Shown piece by piece: positions 15,857-24,040 of a stretch of 39,459 nucleotides of DNA. The notes below the pieces were generated by a model. That model was not told the DNA's origin. It saw nothing but the letters and a program-made list of their open reading frames with translations, and searched no databases. The stretch comes from an uncultured Clostridia bacterium (GTDB lineage Bacteria > Bacillota > Clostridia > Oscillospirales > Ruminococcaceae). The stretch spans positions 1 to 39,459 of the forward strand of contig CANDEV010000024.1 of NCBI GenBank assembly GCA_947383835.1. The letters run 5' to 3'. The stretch's first letter is position 1. Every line of letters starts with the position of its first letter. A program made the translations under genes and the position numbers.

Positions 15857-15895
15857 AATAAATAATCAGCAAATATCCACTGTTGATTATTTATT
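15857..15895. repeat. AT-rich 12-bp inverted repeat after mreC
   Basis: AATAAATAATCA (15857-15868) and TGATTATTTATT (15884-15895) are perfect inverses with a 15-nt spacer, just touching the mreC stop codon. A second small hairpin, ATCGGC-TTC-GCCGAT, lies nearby at about 15791-15805. They may slow or protect the 3' end of the mreC message. I see no gene in the 158 bp between mreD and mreC. Confidence 0.5.
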
Positions 15896-16748
15896 ATTCG
15901 TTTTCAGAATTGCCCTGCCCGTTGAAGCTTGTTATCACAAAAACTGTTGAAACGTCGTCGGGATTTATTGTAGGCTTTATAACGGCGTACATGGACAATC
16001 CGCTGTCCTCCATGCCGACCTCTTCTACCGTGCCCACAAGCTGATTGGCGGGAAAGGTCTCGCTTCCCGAGGTGACGATAATGTCCCCCGCCTTTATGTC
16101 GGAGGTCTTGCTGATGTAGCTCATGAGACAGCGTTCGTCCTCCGCAAGCTCGTAATCTCCCTCGATGATACCCGTTGCCTTGCTGCGGACTACCGTCACT
16201 CCCACCGCTGTCCTTGGAGAATAAAGAGTCCGCACCTTGCTCGTGCTTCTTGAAACATCGTAGCATATCCCAACAAGCCCCGCCGATGTTATAACAGGGT
16301 CATAGGGAGCAATTCCGTCGTCGCTGCCCTTGTCTATCGTAAAGGACCGGTACGGGTCATTCGTAGTCCTTGCGATTACCGTGCATGGAGGAGAAAAGGT
16401 ATAGTCGTCGTACTCCTCCTTAAGCTCCAGCATAACGCGGAGCTGCTCGTTCTCGCGGACTATCTTGTCATAGTCAATGATGTCGTTGTATATCTCGTTA
16501 AGAGTATTTTTTAGCTCAATATTTTCATTATAGTATTTCTCCGCATTGAAAAGCATATCCATTGCGGAAGTCACCTTGTCGGAAATCGTAGTGGAGACCT
16601 TCTGAAAAGGCTCGAATATAAACCCGAACACCGACGCGCTGTCGGAGGTATATCCGCCCATTGTGAGGGAGTATATCATAACGCCCACGATAACAGCCAT
16701 TACCGCAGCAAGAATTTTAAATTTTGTTGTTTTGAAAAAGTCCTTCAC
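15894..16748 (-). CDS. mreC: Rod-shape determining protein MreC
   Basis: The 284-aa protein links cytoplasmic MreB to outside cell-wall enzymes. It has one N-terminal membrane segment (about 11-29), a coiled coil rich in Glu/Asn/Leu (about 66-110), and a beta-barrel domain holding DKGSDDGI and GLVGICYDVS, which are hallmarks of MreC. The length is typical. The start is GTG at 16748 with AAGGAG about nine bases upstream. It sits between mreB and mreD. Confidence 0.94.
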   Translation of the reverse strand: MKDFFKTTKFKILAAVMAVIVGVMIYSLTMGGYTSDSASVFGFIFEPFQKVSTTISDKVTSAMDMLFNAEKYYNENIELKNTLNEIYNDIIDYDKIVRENEQLRVMLELKEEYDDYTFSPPCTVIARTTNDPYRSFTIDKGSDDGIAPYDPVITSAGLVGICYDVSRSTSKVRTLYSPRTAVGVTVVRSKATGIIEGDYELAEDERCLMSYISKTSDIKAGDIIVTSGSETFPANQLVGTVEEVGMEDSGLSMYAVIKPTINPDDVSTVFVITSFNGQGNSENE

Positions 16749-16827
16749 GGCGATAGCTCCTTGGCAGTTGATAGTGTACAGTTTATGATCGGACGTATTT
16801 TACAAATTATTGCAGGTGACAGGTTTC

Positions 16828-16878
16828 CCGTACCGCGTGTACGGAATTTGTAACAACGGGCGGATATGGAATCCGCCC
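16828..16878. repeat. Pair of GC-rich palindromes between mreB and mreC
   Basis: CCGTAC-N5-GTACGG (16828-16844) is followed by GGGCGGAT-N5-ATCCGCCC (16858-16878). The second is of the same general type as palindromes elsewhere in the window. They could form mRNA hairpins that lower read-through from mreB to mreC. Confidence 0.5.
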
Positions 16879-16896
16879 CTATATATATTATTTTAA

Positions 16897-17913
16897 TCAG
16901 TAATATTTTGAATCGTCGTTAAGAACCTCGCGGAGTCTCTCGATATCCTCCAGCACCTTGCCCGTGCCGTCAGCAACGCAGTCAAGGGGAGTTTCCGCAG
17001 CATGAACAGGCATACCCGTCTCCTTGCAGATAAGCTTGTCAAGACCTCTTATCAGCGCGCCGCCGCCCGCAAGCGTGATACCCTGATCGATAATATCCGC
17101 CGCAAGCTCGGGAGGAGTTTTTTCAAGCGTGACCTTAATTGCTTCAATAACATTTGAAAGAGGTTCCGCAAGAGCCTCTCTTATCTCCGCGGAAGTAACG
17201 GTGATATTCTCAGGGAGTCCGTTCAGAAGATTACGTCCCTTTATCTCCATTTCGGTCTCCTGCTCCATTGGGAAAGCAGAGCCGATAGCGATCTTGACAT
17301 TTTCCGCAGTACGCTCGCCTATGAGCAGATTGTACTTCTTTTTGATATAGTTGATTATAGCCGTATCGAAAGCGTCTCCCGCAACTCTTACCGAACGTGA
17401 GGTAACAATTCCGCCCAAAGAAATTACAGCTACCTCGGAAGTTCCGCCGCCGATGTCAACTATCATAGAGCCCTGCGGCTCGGAAACAGGCAGACCCGCT
17501 CCTATTGCGGCAGCCATAGGCTCTTCGATAATGCTTACCTTTTTAGCTCCCGCATTTTCGGCAGCTTCCTTTACAGCGCGTCTCTCAACAGCCGTAACTC
17601 CCGACGGGATACATATAATAACATGAGCCTTTGTAAAAATTGCTCCCTTCAAAGCCTTCTTAATAAATTCCTGGAGCATTGTTGTGGTTATCTCAAAGTC
17701 AGCGATAACGCCGTCCTTAAGAGGTCTTACCGCAACGATAGAGCCGGGAGTACGTCCGATAACGTCCTTAGCCTCCTGACCCACATACTTGGCGCGGTCG
17801 GTGCGAGTGTCAACAGCCACTACCGACGGCTCGCGGATAATTATCCCCTTTCCTCTCATATATACAAGGGTATTAGCCGTACCCAGGTCAATTCCGATTT
17901 CCTTTGCAAACAT
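16897..17913 (-). CDS. mreB: Rod-shape determining protein MreB
   Basis: The 338-aa bacterial actin homologue forms membrane-bound filaments that guide cell-wall synthesis. The start KEIGIDLGTANTLVY is the phosphate-1 ATP-binding motif. MIVDIGGGTSEVAVISLGGIV (about 160) is phosphate-2, and ITLAGGGALIRGLD (about 290) is the adenosine motif. The length is normal for the family. A promoter lies 65 bp upstream, so this is the first gene of the mreBCD-PBP transcription unit. Confidence 0.97.
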   Translation of the reverse strand: MFAKEIGIDLGTANTLVYMRGKGIIIREPSVVAVDTRTDRAKYVGQEAKDVIGRTPGSIVAVRPLKDGVIADFEITTTMLQEFIKKALKGAIFTKAHVIICIPSGVTAVERRAVKEAAENAGAKKVSIIEEPMAAAIGAGLPVSEPQGSMIVDIGGGTSEVAVISLGGIVTSRSVRVAGDAFDTAIINYIKKKYNLLIGERTAENVKIAIGSAFPMEQETEMEIKGRNLLNGLPENITVTSAEIREALAEPLSNVIEAIKVTLEKTPPELAADIIDQGITLAGGGALIRGLDKLICKETGMPVHAAETPLDCVADGTGKVLEDIERLREVLNDDSKYY

Positions 17914-17977
17914 TTTTATTCCTCCATTTTATTTAAGCAATTTAATGCAATTATTCCAAAAAAATAACACATATACT

Positions 17978-18006
17978 ATTATAGCACGTAAAATCCCGCT
18001 GTACAA
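17978..18006 (-). promoter_or_regulatory. mreB promoter
   Basis: TTGTAC (18001-18006) and TATAAT (17978-17983) are 17 bp apart on the minus strand. Confidence 0.75.
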
Positions 18007-18155
18007 CAGTTTTTGAAAATTTTTACCGAATTGTAACTTTTGTTTTTTTTGTGTAACTTTTTACTGCCTTTTAGTACAAATTTTACATAAAAAGTCCTCC
18101 GTATATTATACACAAATACGGAAAATATGTTCAATCAGCCGCGACACATTGCAGT

Positions 18156-18431
18156 TTAAAGATTTTTACAAGTCTTATTGTACACAATAAGCGCAATAAT
18201 AATGCAGATTATCTGTGCAGGATTTACCGTAAGAGAAAACCCGAACGCAAGCTTGAACACGATAAGATCAAGCATCAGCGGCGAAGCTGTATCAAGCCCC
18301 ACAGACATAGAGTACGCCAGCCAGGACAAAAAGGAAACCTCCGCGCAGAGCCGCGCGATAACCGTCCCCAGCACAATTCCAGCCAGCAGGAAAAACAAAA
18401 AAGCAATCGTTCTTTTTAAATCTTTCGCCAT
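18156..18431 (-). CDS. DUF4321-like small membrane protein
   Basis: The 91-aa protein has a first membrane helix at about residues 9-28 and a C-terminal hydrophobic stretch (about 56-85). It also has the pattern LMLDLIVFKLAFGFSL and resembles DUF4321 proteins, which are often found close to mre genes in clostridia. Function is unknown. It lies 40 bp after the U32 gene and just upstream of mreB, with an AAAGG ribosome site. The promoter ahead of mreB lies between it and mreB, so the two are probably separate transcription units. Confidence 0.7.
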   Translation of the reverse strand: MAKDLKRTIAFLFFLLAGIVLGTVIARLCAEVSFLSWLAYSMSVGLDTASPLMLDLIVFKLAFGFSLTVNPAQIICIIIALIVYNKTCKNL

Positions 18432-18471
18432 AAATTAACAACCTTTCGCAAAAACTATCAACTGTCTATTG

Positions 18472-20544
18472 TCACCCCACCCCGCGGTAGTACAGCCCTC
18501 TTGTAAAGCCCTTTTCAAGACACCGTCTGCGGCTTCGGCAGCATTCTATGACGCGGGCCGTTTCCTCGGCAGTCTCGTCCGTGAAATTCAACACGGCGAA
18601 GTCCGCGCTTATCTCGTCTATCCTGTCGGTCATCATCAGCACGTCGCTGTTCAGCACCTCGCAGGAAAAACCAATCGGATCCTTTTCACAGCGGACGGGA
18701 AATCTCCTCCCCGTCCTGTCCGTCAGAAAACCGGAACAATTTTTGCAGTCCCCAACAGCCTGCCGTATTGGACAGTTTTTTGTCAGCATGACCGGCAGTC
18801 TGCCGTACACTATAACGCCTGTAGGTATCCTGCCGCACACAGCCGAAATTTCTGACAGCTTTGCCTCAAACCCTGCCGTAACGTCCTCAAAGCCCATTTC
18901 AGCCGCAGCCTCCGCAGAGTATCGGTTCACTATGTTCAGTCCGAAGCCGCCGCAGAGTGTAAAGCCCATTGCCTTTCCGATCCTTGCGTGTGCAAGATTT
19001 GTACACAGCAGGCGTGTAAAGCCTGATTCCTTTACAGCAAGCAGCCGCTTTTTCAGCAATTCCTCATCATCTGTAAATCTCGGCGGAGAAATTATATACC
19101 TTTCCTTATTCTCGGCAATATTTACGCAAAGTTTAATCGGGAGTATTATATCCTCAACGTATTTAGGGACGCCCTTTAACTGTTCCTCATTCGAGACGCT
19201 CACCCTTATTTTATCGGGGTAATGTCTGCCCGATTTTTTTATGGGAACAAAGTCCTCAATTCGATATTTCGGCTTTCCTGCGGCAATAAGAGCATTGTTC
19301 ATTTTTTCCGCGGCTTCCCGCCGCAAAGCATTTACAGCCGCCGCAGACAGCATTAACCTGTCGTCTATTTCACAATAAATATTACCCAAAGTATACACTG
19401 TATCTCCGAATTTATCGAGCTGACGGTGCAAAAATTCCTCGTCTGCCGGACGGTTTCTCGCCTCCTGCGGTACAGCTCCCTCAGCGAAAACGTTTATATT
19501 TTTGCAGACCATTTCAAGTCTCGCAGGCTCCCCGCGCCGTATTTTTACGTAAAGATCCGCAGCACAGCCCGCTCTCTTGCGCTCTTTTCGGTAAAGCTCT
19601 CTAAGGCTTGGCAGAACCGCCTCCGCAGAGGTAACGTCCTCCTTGCGGCGGTATCCGAACATTGCCGCGCCCGTCTGCCCCGTAAGATAACCGTCCGTAA
19701 AACCGCTTCTTGAAAATACCGCCTGTAAAGTTTCCAGATCGGGTTCTGCGCCGTCCAAAGCAGCCCTGCAAGCTGTAACAGCGGCAGCGACGTACTCCGC
19801 ACGCTTCATTCTGCCCTCTATTTTAAGGGAAGAAACGCCTATCTCCGCAAGTCTTTTAATGTGTGGAATCCCGCATAAGTCCTTTAAAGAAAGGTCGTAA
19901 CGGTCGCCCTTTACCGCTCCGAAGGGCAGTCTGCACGCCTGTGCACACATACCGCGGTTTGCGCTTCGCGAGCCGATAAGCGCGCTCATAAAGCACTGCC
20001 CCGAAACGGACATACACAACGCGCCGTGTACAAAAGCTTCTATCTCAATACCCGTTTCGGTAAGTCTTTGAAGCTGCTCAATTGTAAGCTCACGCGCAGC
20101 GACTGCTCGCGAGAAACCCAATTCCGCCGCAAGCAAAGCCCCCTCGGGAGTGTGTATCGTCATTTGCGTGGAGGCGTTGAGACGCATATCGGGAAGAACC
20201 TCCCGCAAAAGCCGCGCCGCGCCCAAGTCCTGAACGATCAGACCGTCAACGCCTATCTCTGCGGAACGCTTAGCTGCTTCGATAAAATCGGACATTTCCG
20301 ACCCGAAGACAAGGGTGTTCATTGCTCTGTAAAGCTTTACCCCGTGGAGGTGACAGTACTCCACAGCCTTTTCAAGGTCTGTATCGGAAAAATTCGCCGC
20401 GTTCGCCCGTGCGGAAAATCTTTCACCGCCCGCATAAACCGCGTCCGCGCCGCACCTTACAGCCGCAAGGACGCTCTCCATGCTTCCCGCAGGCGCAAGA
20501 AGCTCGGGCTTTTTCGCCCCGTTTTCATTGACCCTCACGCTCAT
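18472..20544 (-). CDS. U32-family peptidase / RNA hydroxylation-type protein
   Basis: The 690-aa protein has the U32 fold: PELLAPAGSMESVLAAV at 13-29, GADAVYAGG, and the Cys-rich block CMSVSGQCFMS followed by SANRGMCAQACR near residue 195. Well-studied relatives (RlhA, TrhP) act in hydroxylation of 23S rRNA or tRNA, and the conserved Cys may hold an iron-sulfur cluster. The long C-terminal half fits the larger clostridial form with a DUF3656-type region and extra Cys (CPIRQAVGDCKNC). The exact substrate is not deducible. It overlaps zapA by 4 nt (ATGA), so it is translationally coupled to it. This zapA-U32 pairing is common in clostridia. Confidence 0.9.
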   Translation of the reverse strand: MSVRVNENGAKKPELLAPAGSMESVLAAVRCGADAVYAGGERFSARANAANFSDTDLEKAVEYCHLHGVKLYRAMNTLVFGSEMSDFIEAAKRSAEIGVDGLIVQDLGAARLLREVLPDMRLNASTQMTIHTPEGALLAAELGFSRAVAARELTIEQLQRLTETGIEIEAFVHGALCMSVSGQCFMSALIGSRSANRGMCAQACRLPFGAVKGDRYDLSLKDLCGIPHIKRLAEIGVSSLKIEGRMKRAEYVAAAVTACRAALDGAEPDLETLQAVFSRSGFTDGYLTGQTGAAMFGYRRKEDVTSAEAVLPSLRELYRKERKRAGCAADLYVKIRRGEPARLEMVCKNINVFAEGAVPQEARNRPADEEFLHRQLDKFGDTVYTLGNIYCEIDDRLMLSAAAVNALRREAAEKMNNALIAAGKPKYRIEDFVPIKKSGRHYPDKIRVSVSNEEQLKGVPKYVEDIILPIKLCVNIAENKERYIISPPRFTDDEELLKKRLLAVKESGFTRLLCTNLAHARIGKAMGFTLCGGFGLNIVNRYSAEAAAEMGFEDVTAGFEAKLSEISAVCGRIPTGVIVYGRLPVMLTKNCPIRQAVGDCKNCSGFLTDRTGRRFPVRCEKDPIGFSCEVLNSDVLMMTDRIDEISADFAVLNFTDETAEETARVIECCRSRRRCLEKGFTRGLYYRGVG

Positions 20545-20993
20545 TTCCTCGGCTTGCCAAGCTGCTTGTTTGCAGGCTTGCTGTCAGTTTTATTTATAGG
20601 AGTATCGCCCATATCAATTGTAAGCTGACGGTCTATATCAGTTTTCATCTGCTTTATCTGAAGCTCGTTTTCAAGGGCGGAAATCCTTGCTTTCAGGGCA
20701 TTTTCAGCCTTGACAGCCCTGTCCCTCTCCGCGCGCGCTTTTCCTGCGTCGTCAACATATTCCTTTATCTGGGAACGGATATTGTCAATGCTGTCGTTTG
20801 CCTTCTGAAGCTCGTCGTAAGCTGAAAGCGCAGTAAGTATCGCCGCCGACTGCATAGGCAGATTAGCCGACGAGGACATCATATCCGCGATAGCAGCGTC
20901 CACCTTTTTGGCAAGCTCCGTCATATACTTAGGGGTATCGTCGGTTTTAAGGCTGAATTCCCTGCCGCATATGGTAACTTTTACCTTGTTCAT
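20541..20993 (-). CDS. zapA: Cell division protein ZapA
   Basis: The 150-aa protein has the ZapA N-terminal domain (VKVTICGREFSLKTD) and a long charged coiled coil (about 68-128). ZapA bundles FtsZ filaments at midcell. The family domain is about 90-100 residues; here a Lys-rich tail extends it. The ATG at 20993 (MNKVKV) follows an AAAGGAA ribosome site, so an upstream in-frame extension was not used. It is the first gene of a unit with the U32 and DUF4321 genes, and its promoter is at 21039-21067. Confidence 0.85.
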   Translation of the reverse strand: MNKVKVTICGREFSLKTDDTPKYMTELAKKVDAAIADMMSSSANLPMQSAAILTALSAYDELQKANDSIDNIRSQIKEYVDDAGKARAERDRAVKAENALKARISALENELQIKQMKTDIDRQLTIDMGDTPINKTDSKPANKQLGKPRK

Positions 20994-21038
20994 ATTCCGA
21001 ATTCCTTTCACATTAAGCGTAAACATACATATAAAATT

Positions 21039-21067
21039 ATTTTACCATATTTTTTGGGGAATTTCAA
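21039..21067 (-). promoter_or_regulatory. zapA promoter
   Basis: TTGAAA (21062-21067) and TAAAAT (21039-21044) are separated by 17 bp on the minus strand. Confidence 0.6.
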
Positions 21068-21153
21068 TATTTTTCAATAAAAAACAATTTTTTATTTTTT
21101 GCAGGTGCTGCGGAAAGCGTTAAGTCGTTCACACTTTATTTACAAATAAATTT

Positions 21154-21206
21154 TGCAAAGTCTACTTGACAAAAAATGCAAAGCGTGCTATACTAAACTT
21201 GCAAAG
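21154..21206 (+). promoter_or_regulatory. XRE-cassette promoter with three TGCAAAG sites
   Basis: TTGACA (21166-21171) and TATACT (21189-21194) are 17 bp apart. TGCAAAG occurs at 21154-21160, 21177-21183 and 21200-21206, exactly 23 bp apart, so sites lie before the -35 box, in the spacer and after the -10 box. A fourth copy, in palindromic form, is at 21287-21302. Autoregulation by the XRE protein is inference. Confidence 0.7.
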
Positions 21207-21329
21207 GCAGGCTGAGCCTGCACCCTTATAAATTTTTGTAAAATACGGCTGTTAATTTAAAATTACAAATTTTTTTGAGCAAAAATGCAAAGTTTACTTT
21301 GCGTTTTTGCGAAAGTTTCGGAGGTGTAT

Positions 21330-21536
21330 ATGAAAACAAAAATACAGCAGCTCCGCAAGGAACAGAAAATATCACAAGAGGAACTTGCAAACGCGGTGGG
21401 GGTAACGCGGCAGACCATAACCTCGCTGGAGTGCGAAAAATACACCGCCTCCCTTGTGCTGGCGTACAAGATAGCAAAATATTTCGGAATGACTATCGAA
21501 GAGGTTTTCGACTTCTCTGACGTGTCGGAGGATTGA
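21330..21536 (+). CDS. Small XRE-family regulator
   Basis: The 68-aa protein is essentially one HTH domain: KIQQLRKEQKISQEELA, then VTRQTITSLECEKYTAS as the recognition helix, ending MTIEEVFDF. It belongs to the short XRE type that often controls a neighbouring membrane protein or transporter in Firmicutes. The ATG at 21330 has a strong GGAGG five bases upstream. It heads a plus-strand set of small membrane-protein genes with tight spacing. Regulation of its own promoter is likely but not shown. Confidence 0.88.
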   Translation: MKTKIQQLRKEQKISQEELANAVGVTRQTITSLECEKYTASLVLAYKIAKYFGMTIEEVFDFSDVSED

Positions 21537-21550
21537 AAGGAGAAATAATT

Positions 21551-21787
21551 ATGAAATGTTTCGTACAAAGCAATTATAAAAAACGCGGCTTTAAAATTGC
21601 AATGCAGGCGGTACTTTTAATATGGTGCGGGGCAATGTTTATTGCGCACGGTGACTTTGAGCTTCCCCAAGCCGCGGATAACGCGCTGAATTTTGCGCAA
21701 GGTATGTCCGCAAGCCTTTGGATAGCGTGGACAGCGTTCTGCATGGTGAAAAAAGAAAGTCCCTTTGCGGGCAGGAGGGAAAAGTAA
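21551..21787 (+). CDS. Small two-helix membrane protein
   Basis: The 78-aa protein has two hydrophobic segments (about 15-34 and 53-69) with a short loop between them, and a Lys/Arg-rich end. I do not recognise a family. The ATG at 21551 follows AAAGGAG. Its stop overlaps the start of the next gene (TAATG), so translation is coupled. It lacks the DER signature of the three genes that follow, and may be a partner or a shortened relative. Confidence 0.75.
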   Translation: MKCFVQSNYKKRGFKIAMQAVLLIWCGAMFIAHGDFELPQAADNALNFAQGMSASLWIAWTAFCMVKKESPFAGRREK

Positions 21788-22221
21788 TGGAAAATTTCAG
21801 AAAACAAGCTAAGAAAGCTCTTAAATTTTATATTGCTGTGCTGGCGGCGGCTATATTGCTGTGGGTCGGTCTCAGCGCTGTGGAAGCATTTGGCGGAGAA
21901 AATAATTCATCAAATTTCGGAAGCGGATTTTGCGCGGGAGTAATTGCTTTTATGGCAGTTAATATTTTAAGATATTCGACAGCGTTGAAAGATGACGAAA
22001 AGCTTAAAAGGCTTTATATCGCCGCAACAGACGAGCGTGAAAAGCTTATCTGCGAAAAATCGGACAGTTCTTCATTCAAGGCGATACTCTGTATTATTGT
22101 ACTTTCCGCAATGGCGGCTTCATTTTATTCAGACACGGTGTTCTATACGCTTATCGGTGTTATGATGACAGTTATTTTTGTAAAAGCGGGATTTAGTTTT
22201 TATTACCGCAGAAAATATTGA
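21787..22221 (+). CDS. Four-helix membrane protein with DER motif (copy 1)
   Basis: The 144-aa protein has membrane segments near 14-35, 46-64, 95-113 and 116-136. A cytoplasmic-type loop between the second and third carries EKLKRLYIAATDEREKLICEK. The same loop (KL..LY....DER..LI.EK...SF) and a YY.RKY or YYE.KY end occur in the next two genes, so they form one family. The family resembles small DUF membrane proteins found beside XRE regulators in Firmicutes, but I cannot name it for certain. Function is unknown. Confidence 0.78.
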   Translation: MENFRKQAKKALKFYIAVLAAAILLWVGLSAVEAFGGENNSSNFGSGFCAGVIAFMAVNILRYSTALKDDEKLKRLYIAATDEREKLICEKSDSSSFKAILCIIVLSAMAASFYSDTVFYTLIGVMMTVIFVKAGFSFYYRRKY

Positions 22222-22231
22222 GGAGGCAGTT

Positions 22232-22663
22232 ATGGAAAAGTTCAGAAAAGACCTTGTCGCAAAAATGATTTTACTTTGGCTTGCGGTTTTGGCTGCAAAT
22301 ACGGTGTACTGAGTATTTTCCGCGGTGAAAGGAACCGCAAACGATTATACACGCGGCTTCGGCTCGGGACTGTGCGCCATTCTTATTGTTTACGCCGTTG
22401 TAATGTCCTTTCGGCTCTATATGCTCACAATTGACGAAAAAAAGCTTGATGAGCTTTACAGAAAGTCCACGGACGAACGCTATGCTCTTATACGAGAAAA
22501 AACCGCAAGCGGCAGCTTTACGGTGTCCTCGTTTATTATTTGTCTCGGCGCGATAGTTACATCGTTTTTTTCGAAGGAAATAACAATAGTCCTTACGGCA
22601 GTAATTGGCGTTATGACTGTATGCAAGCTTTGCTTTAAATTTTACTATGAACGAAAATATTGA
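22232..22663 (+). pseudogene. DER-motif membrane protein, broken by an in-frame TGA (copy 2)
   Basis: The reading frame starts MEKFRKDLVAK with a strong ribosome site (GAGGAGG), meets TGA at codon 27 (22310-22312), and continues in the same frame for 117 codons to the end. The continuation contains KLDELYRKSTDERYALIREKTAS and the FYYERKY end, so the whole is a copy of the neighbouring genes. The TGA lies in the first membrane segment. A GTG at 22325 could restart a 112-aa product lacking that segment. A point mutation to TGA is the simplest reading. Confidence 0.8.
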
Positions 22664-22675
22664 GGAGGTAACAAT

Positions 22676-23155
22676 ATGAAATATCAAAACGACCCCTCCA
22701 AGCCCGATTATAACCCCTCTCCGCAGGAACAGTTCAGATTTAACTATAATTCCAAATACGGCATTTGCTTGCTTTTTGTAAGCGTTATAAGCTTAGTGCA
22801 TATCTTTTTTTCGGAGGAATTGAAAGGTCTGAACGGTGCAGGCATATGGTTCAGCGGCGGCGCAGGAATAATAATGATGATATACGGTGCGTACAATATG
22901 ATAAAATTTTTCTCACTTAAAAACGACGCCGAAAAGCTTGAAGAACTTTACAAGCAGTACAGCGACGAGAGGAACGCGCTTATACGTGAAAAAACTGCAA
23001 GCGACAGCTTCACAGTCACCATGTATATAATTTGCGCCGCAATGGTTGTTTTCGCGTACATAAACACGCTGACGGCGTTCGTACTCGCGGGACTTTTGCT
23101 TGCAATGCTGCTTGTGCGGGTCTTGCTTAAAATTTATTATGAAAAAAAGTATTAA
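22676..23155 (+). CDS. Four-helix membrane protein with DER motif (copy 3)
   Basis: The 159-aa protein has a hydrophilic Pro-rich start (about 1-27), membrane segments near 28-46, 56-76, 112-130 and 132-152, and the loop EKLEELYKQYSDERNALIREK. The segment after it, TASDSFTV, is almost the same as TASGSFTV in copy 2. The end is KIYYEKKY. It follows copy 2 by 12 bp with a GGAGG ribosome site. This is the last gene of the XRE cassette; no clear terminator follows. Confidence 0.8.
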   Translation: MKYQNDPSKPDYNPSPQEQFRFNYNSKYGICLLFVSVISLVHIFFSEELKGLNGAGIWFSGGAGIIMMIYGAYNMIKFFSLKNDAEKLEELYKQYSDERNALIREKTASDSFTVTMYIICAAMVVFAYINTLTAFVLAGLLLAMLLVRVLLKIYYEKKY

Positions 23156-23175
23156 AGTTTGTACATTATTGCCAA

Positions 23176-23204
23176 TTGACAAACCGTGCAATATATAGTA
23201 TGAT
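23176..23204 (+). promoter_or_regulatory. Promoter of the NatAB-type exporter
   Basis: TTGACA (23176-23181) and TATGAT (23199-23204) are 17 bp apart. TGTTA-N14-TAACA (23207-23230) lies just downstream and could be an operator. A GGGACGGG-AAA-CCCGTCCC palindrome follows at about 23249-23267 in the leader. Confidence 0.65.
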
Positions 23205-23293
23205 TGTGTTAGTTGATTAGTACAATAACATTGCAAAATGTTGTTTAACGGGACGGGAAACCCGTCCCATACAAAGAAAGGAAGAAAATTTTT

Positions 23294-24040
23294 ATGGCAG
23301 CGGTTCTTGAAGTACAGGGGCTTTCAAAGAAGTACCCCAAAAAAGAAAATTTTGCCGCCGACGGGGTAAGCTTTACCGTGAACGAGGGTGAGATTTTCGC
23401 TCTTATCGGTCCCAACGGCGCAGGAAAAACAACCACCATCCGCATGATCTCAACCCTTATACAGCCTACGTCGGGGGACGCTCTTGTGGCGGGTCACAGC
23501 GTTGTTAAAAATCCCGACAAGGTTCGTGAAAACATTACTTATCTCCCCGACGAGGCAGGAGCGTACAAGACAATGACGGGTATAAATTATCTGGAATTTA
23601 TGGCGTCCCTTTTCGCAAAAGACAAGGATACCCTTGACAAATTCGTTGAAAGAGGAAAGGCTATCTGCGGACTTGGCGACCGTCTCACGGAAAAGATAGG
23701 CGGTTACTCTCGCGGTATGATAAGAAAGCTCCTGCTTGCGAGAGCGGTAATGACCGAGCCTAAGCTTGCCGTTATGGACGAGGCGACCTCTGGTCTGGAC
23801 GTTATAAACGCTCTGGAAATACGCAAGATGATAAAAAATCTCGCAAGAGAGCAGCACATGGCGTTTCTGCTCTCCTCCCACAATATGCTTGAGATCGAGT
23901 ACGTTTCCGACCGCGTTGGCATTATGACAGGCGGCAAGCTTATGGTTGTGGGCGCGATAGACGAGCTTAAAGAGCGGTACGAAGCCGCTAACCTTGAGGA
24001 AGTTTTTGAAAGGGTGGTGAAGAACAATGAAGTTCGGTAA
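23294..24040 (+). CDS. ABC transporter ATP-binding protein, NatA type
   Basis: The 248-aa ATPase has Walker A GPNGAGKTT (39-47), a signature of the NatA form YSRGMIRKLLLARA instead of LSGGQ, Walker B KLAVMDEATSGLD, and the switch His in SSHNM. It powers the ABC-2 permease whose gene overlaps its end by 14 nt. NatAB-like exporters move sodium, small toxic molecules or peptides outward; the cargo here is unknown. The ATG has a GGAAG site upstream and a promoter at 23176-23204. Confidence 0.92.
   Translation: MAAVLEVQGLSKKYPKKENFAADGVSFTVNEGEIFALIGPNGAGKTTTIRMISTLIQPTSGDALVAGHSVVKNPDKVRENITYLPDEAGAYKTMTGINYLEFMASLFAKDKDTLDKFVERGKAICGLGDRLTEKIGGYSRGMIRKLLLARAVMTEPKLAVMDEATSGLDVINALEIRKMIKNLAREQHMAFLLSSHNMLEIEYVSDRVGIMTGGKLMVVGAIDELKERYEAANLEEVFERVVKNNEVR

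Larger units (their letters stand above)
20994..21329. other. Divergent control region between zapA and the XRE cassette
   Basis: This 336-bp gap has no gene. It carries the zapA promoter, the XRE promoter with its TGCAAAG repeats, a small GC hairpin (GCAGGC-TGA-GCCTGC at 21207-21221) and a palindrome GCAAAG-N4-CTTTGC at 21287-21302. Confidence 0.7.

Noticed and set aside
21226..21477. Minus-strand frames opposite the small XRE regulator
   Set aside because: They overlap the regulator's promoter and coding region and have no motif or start signal.
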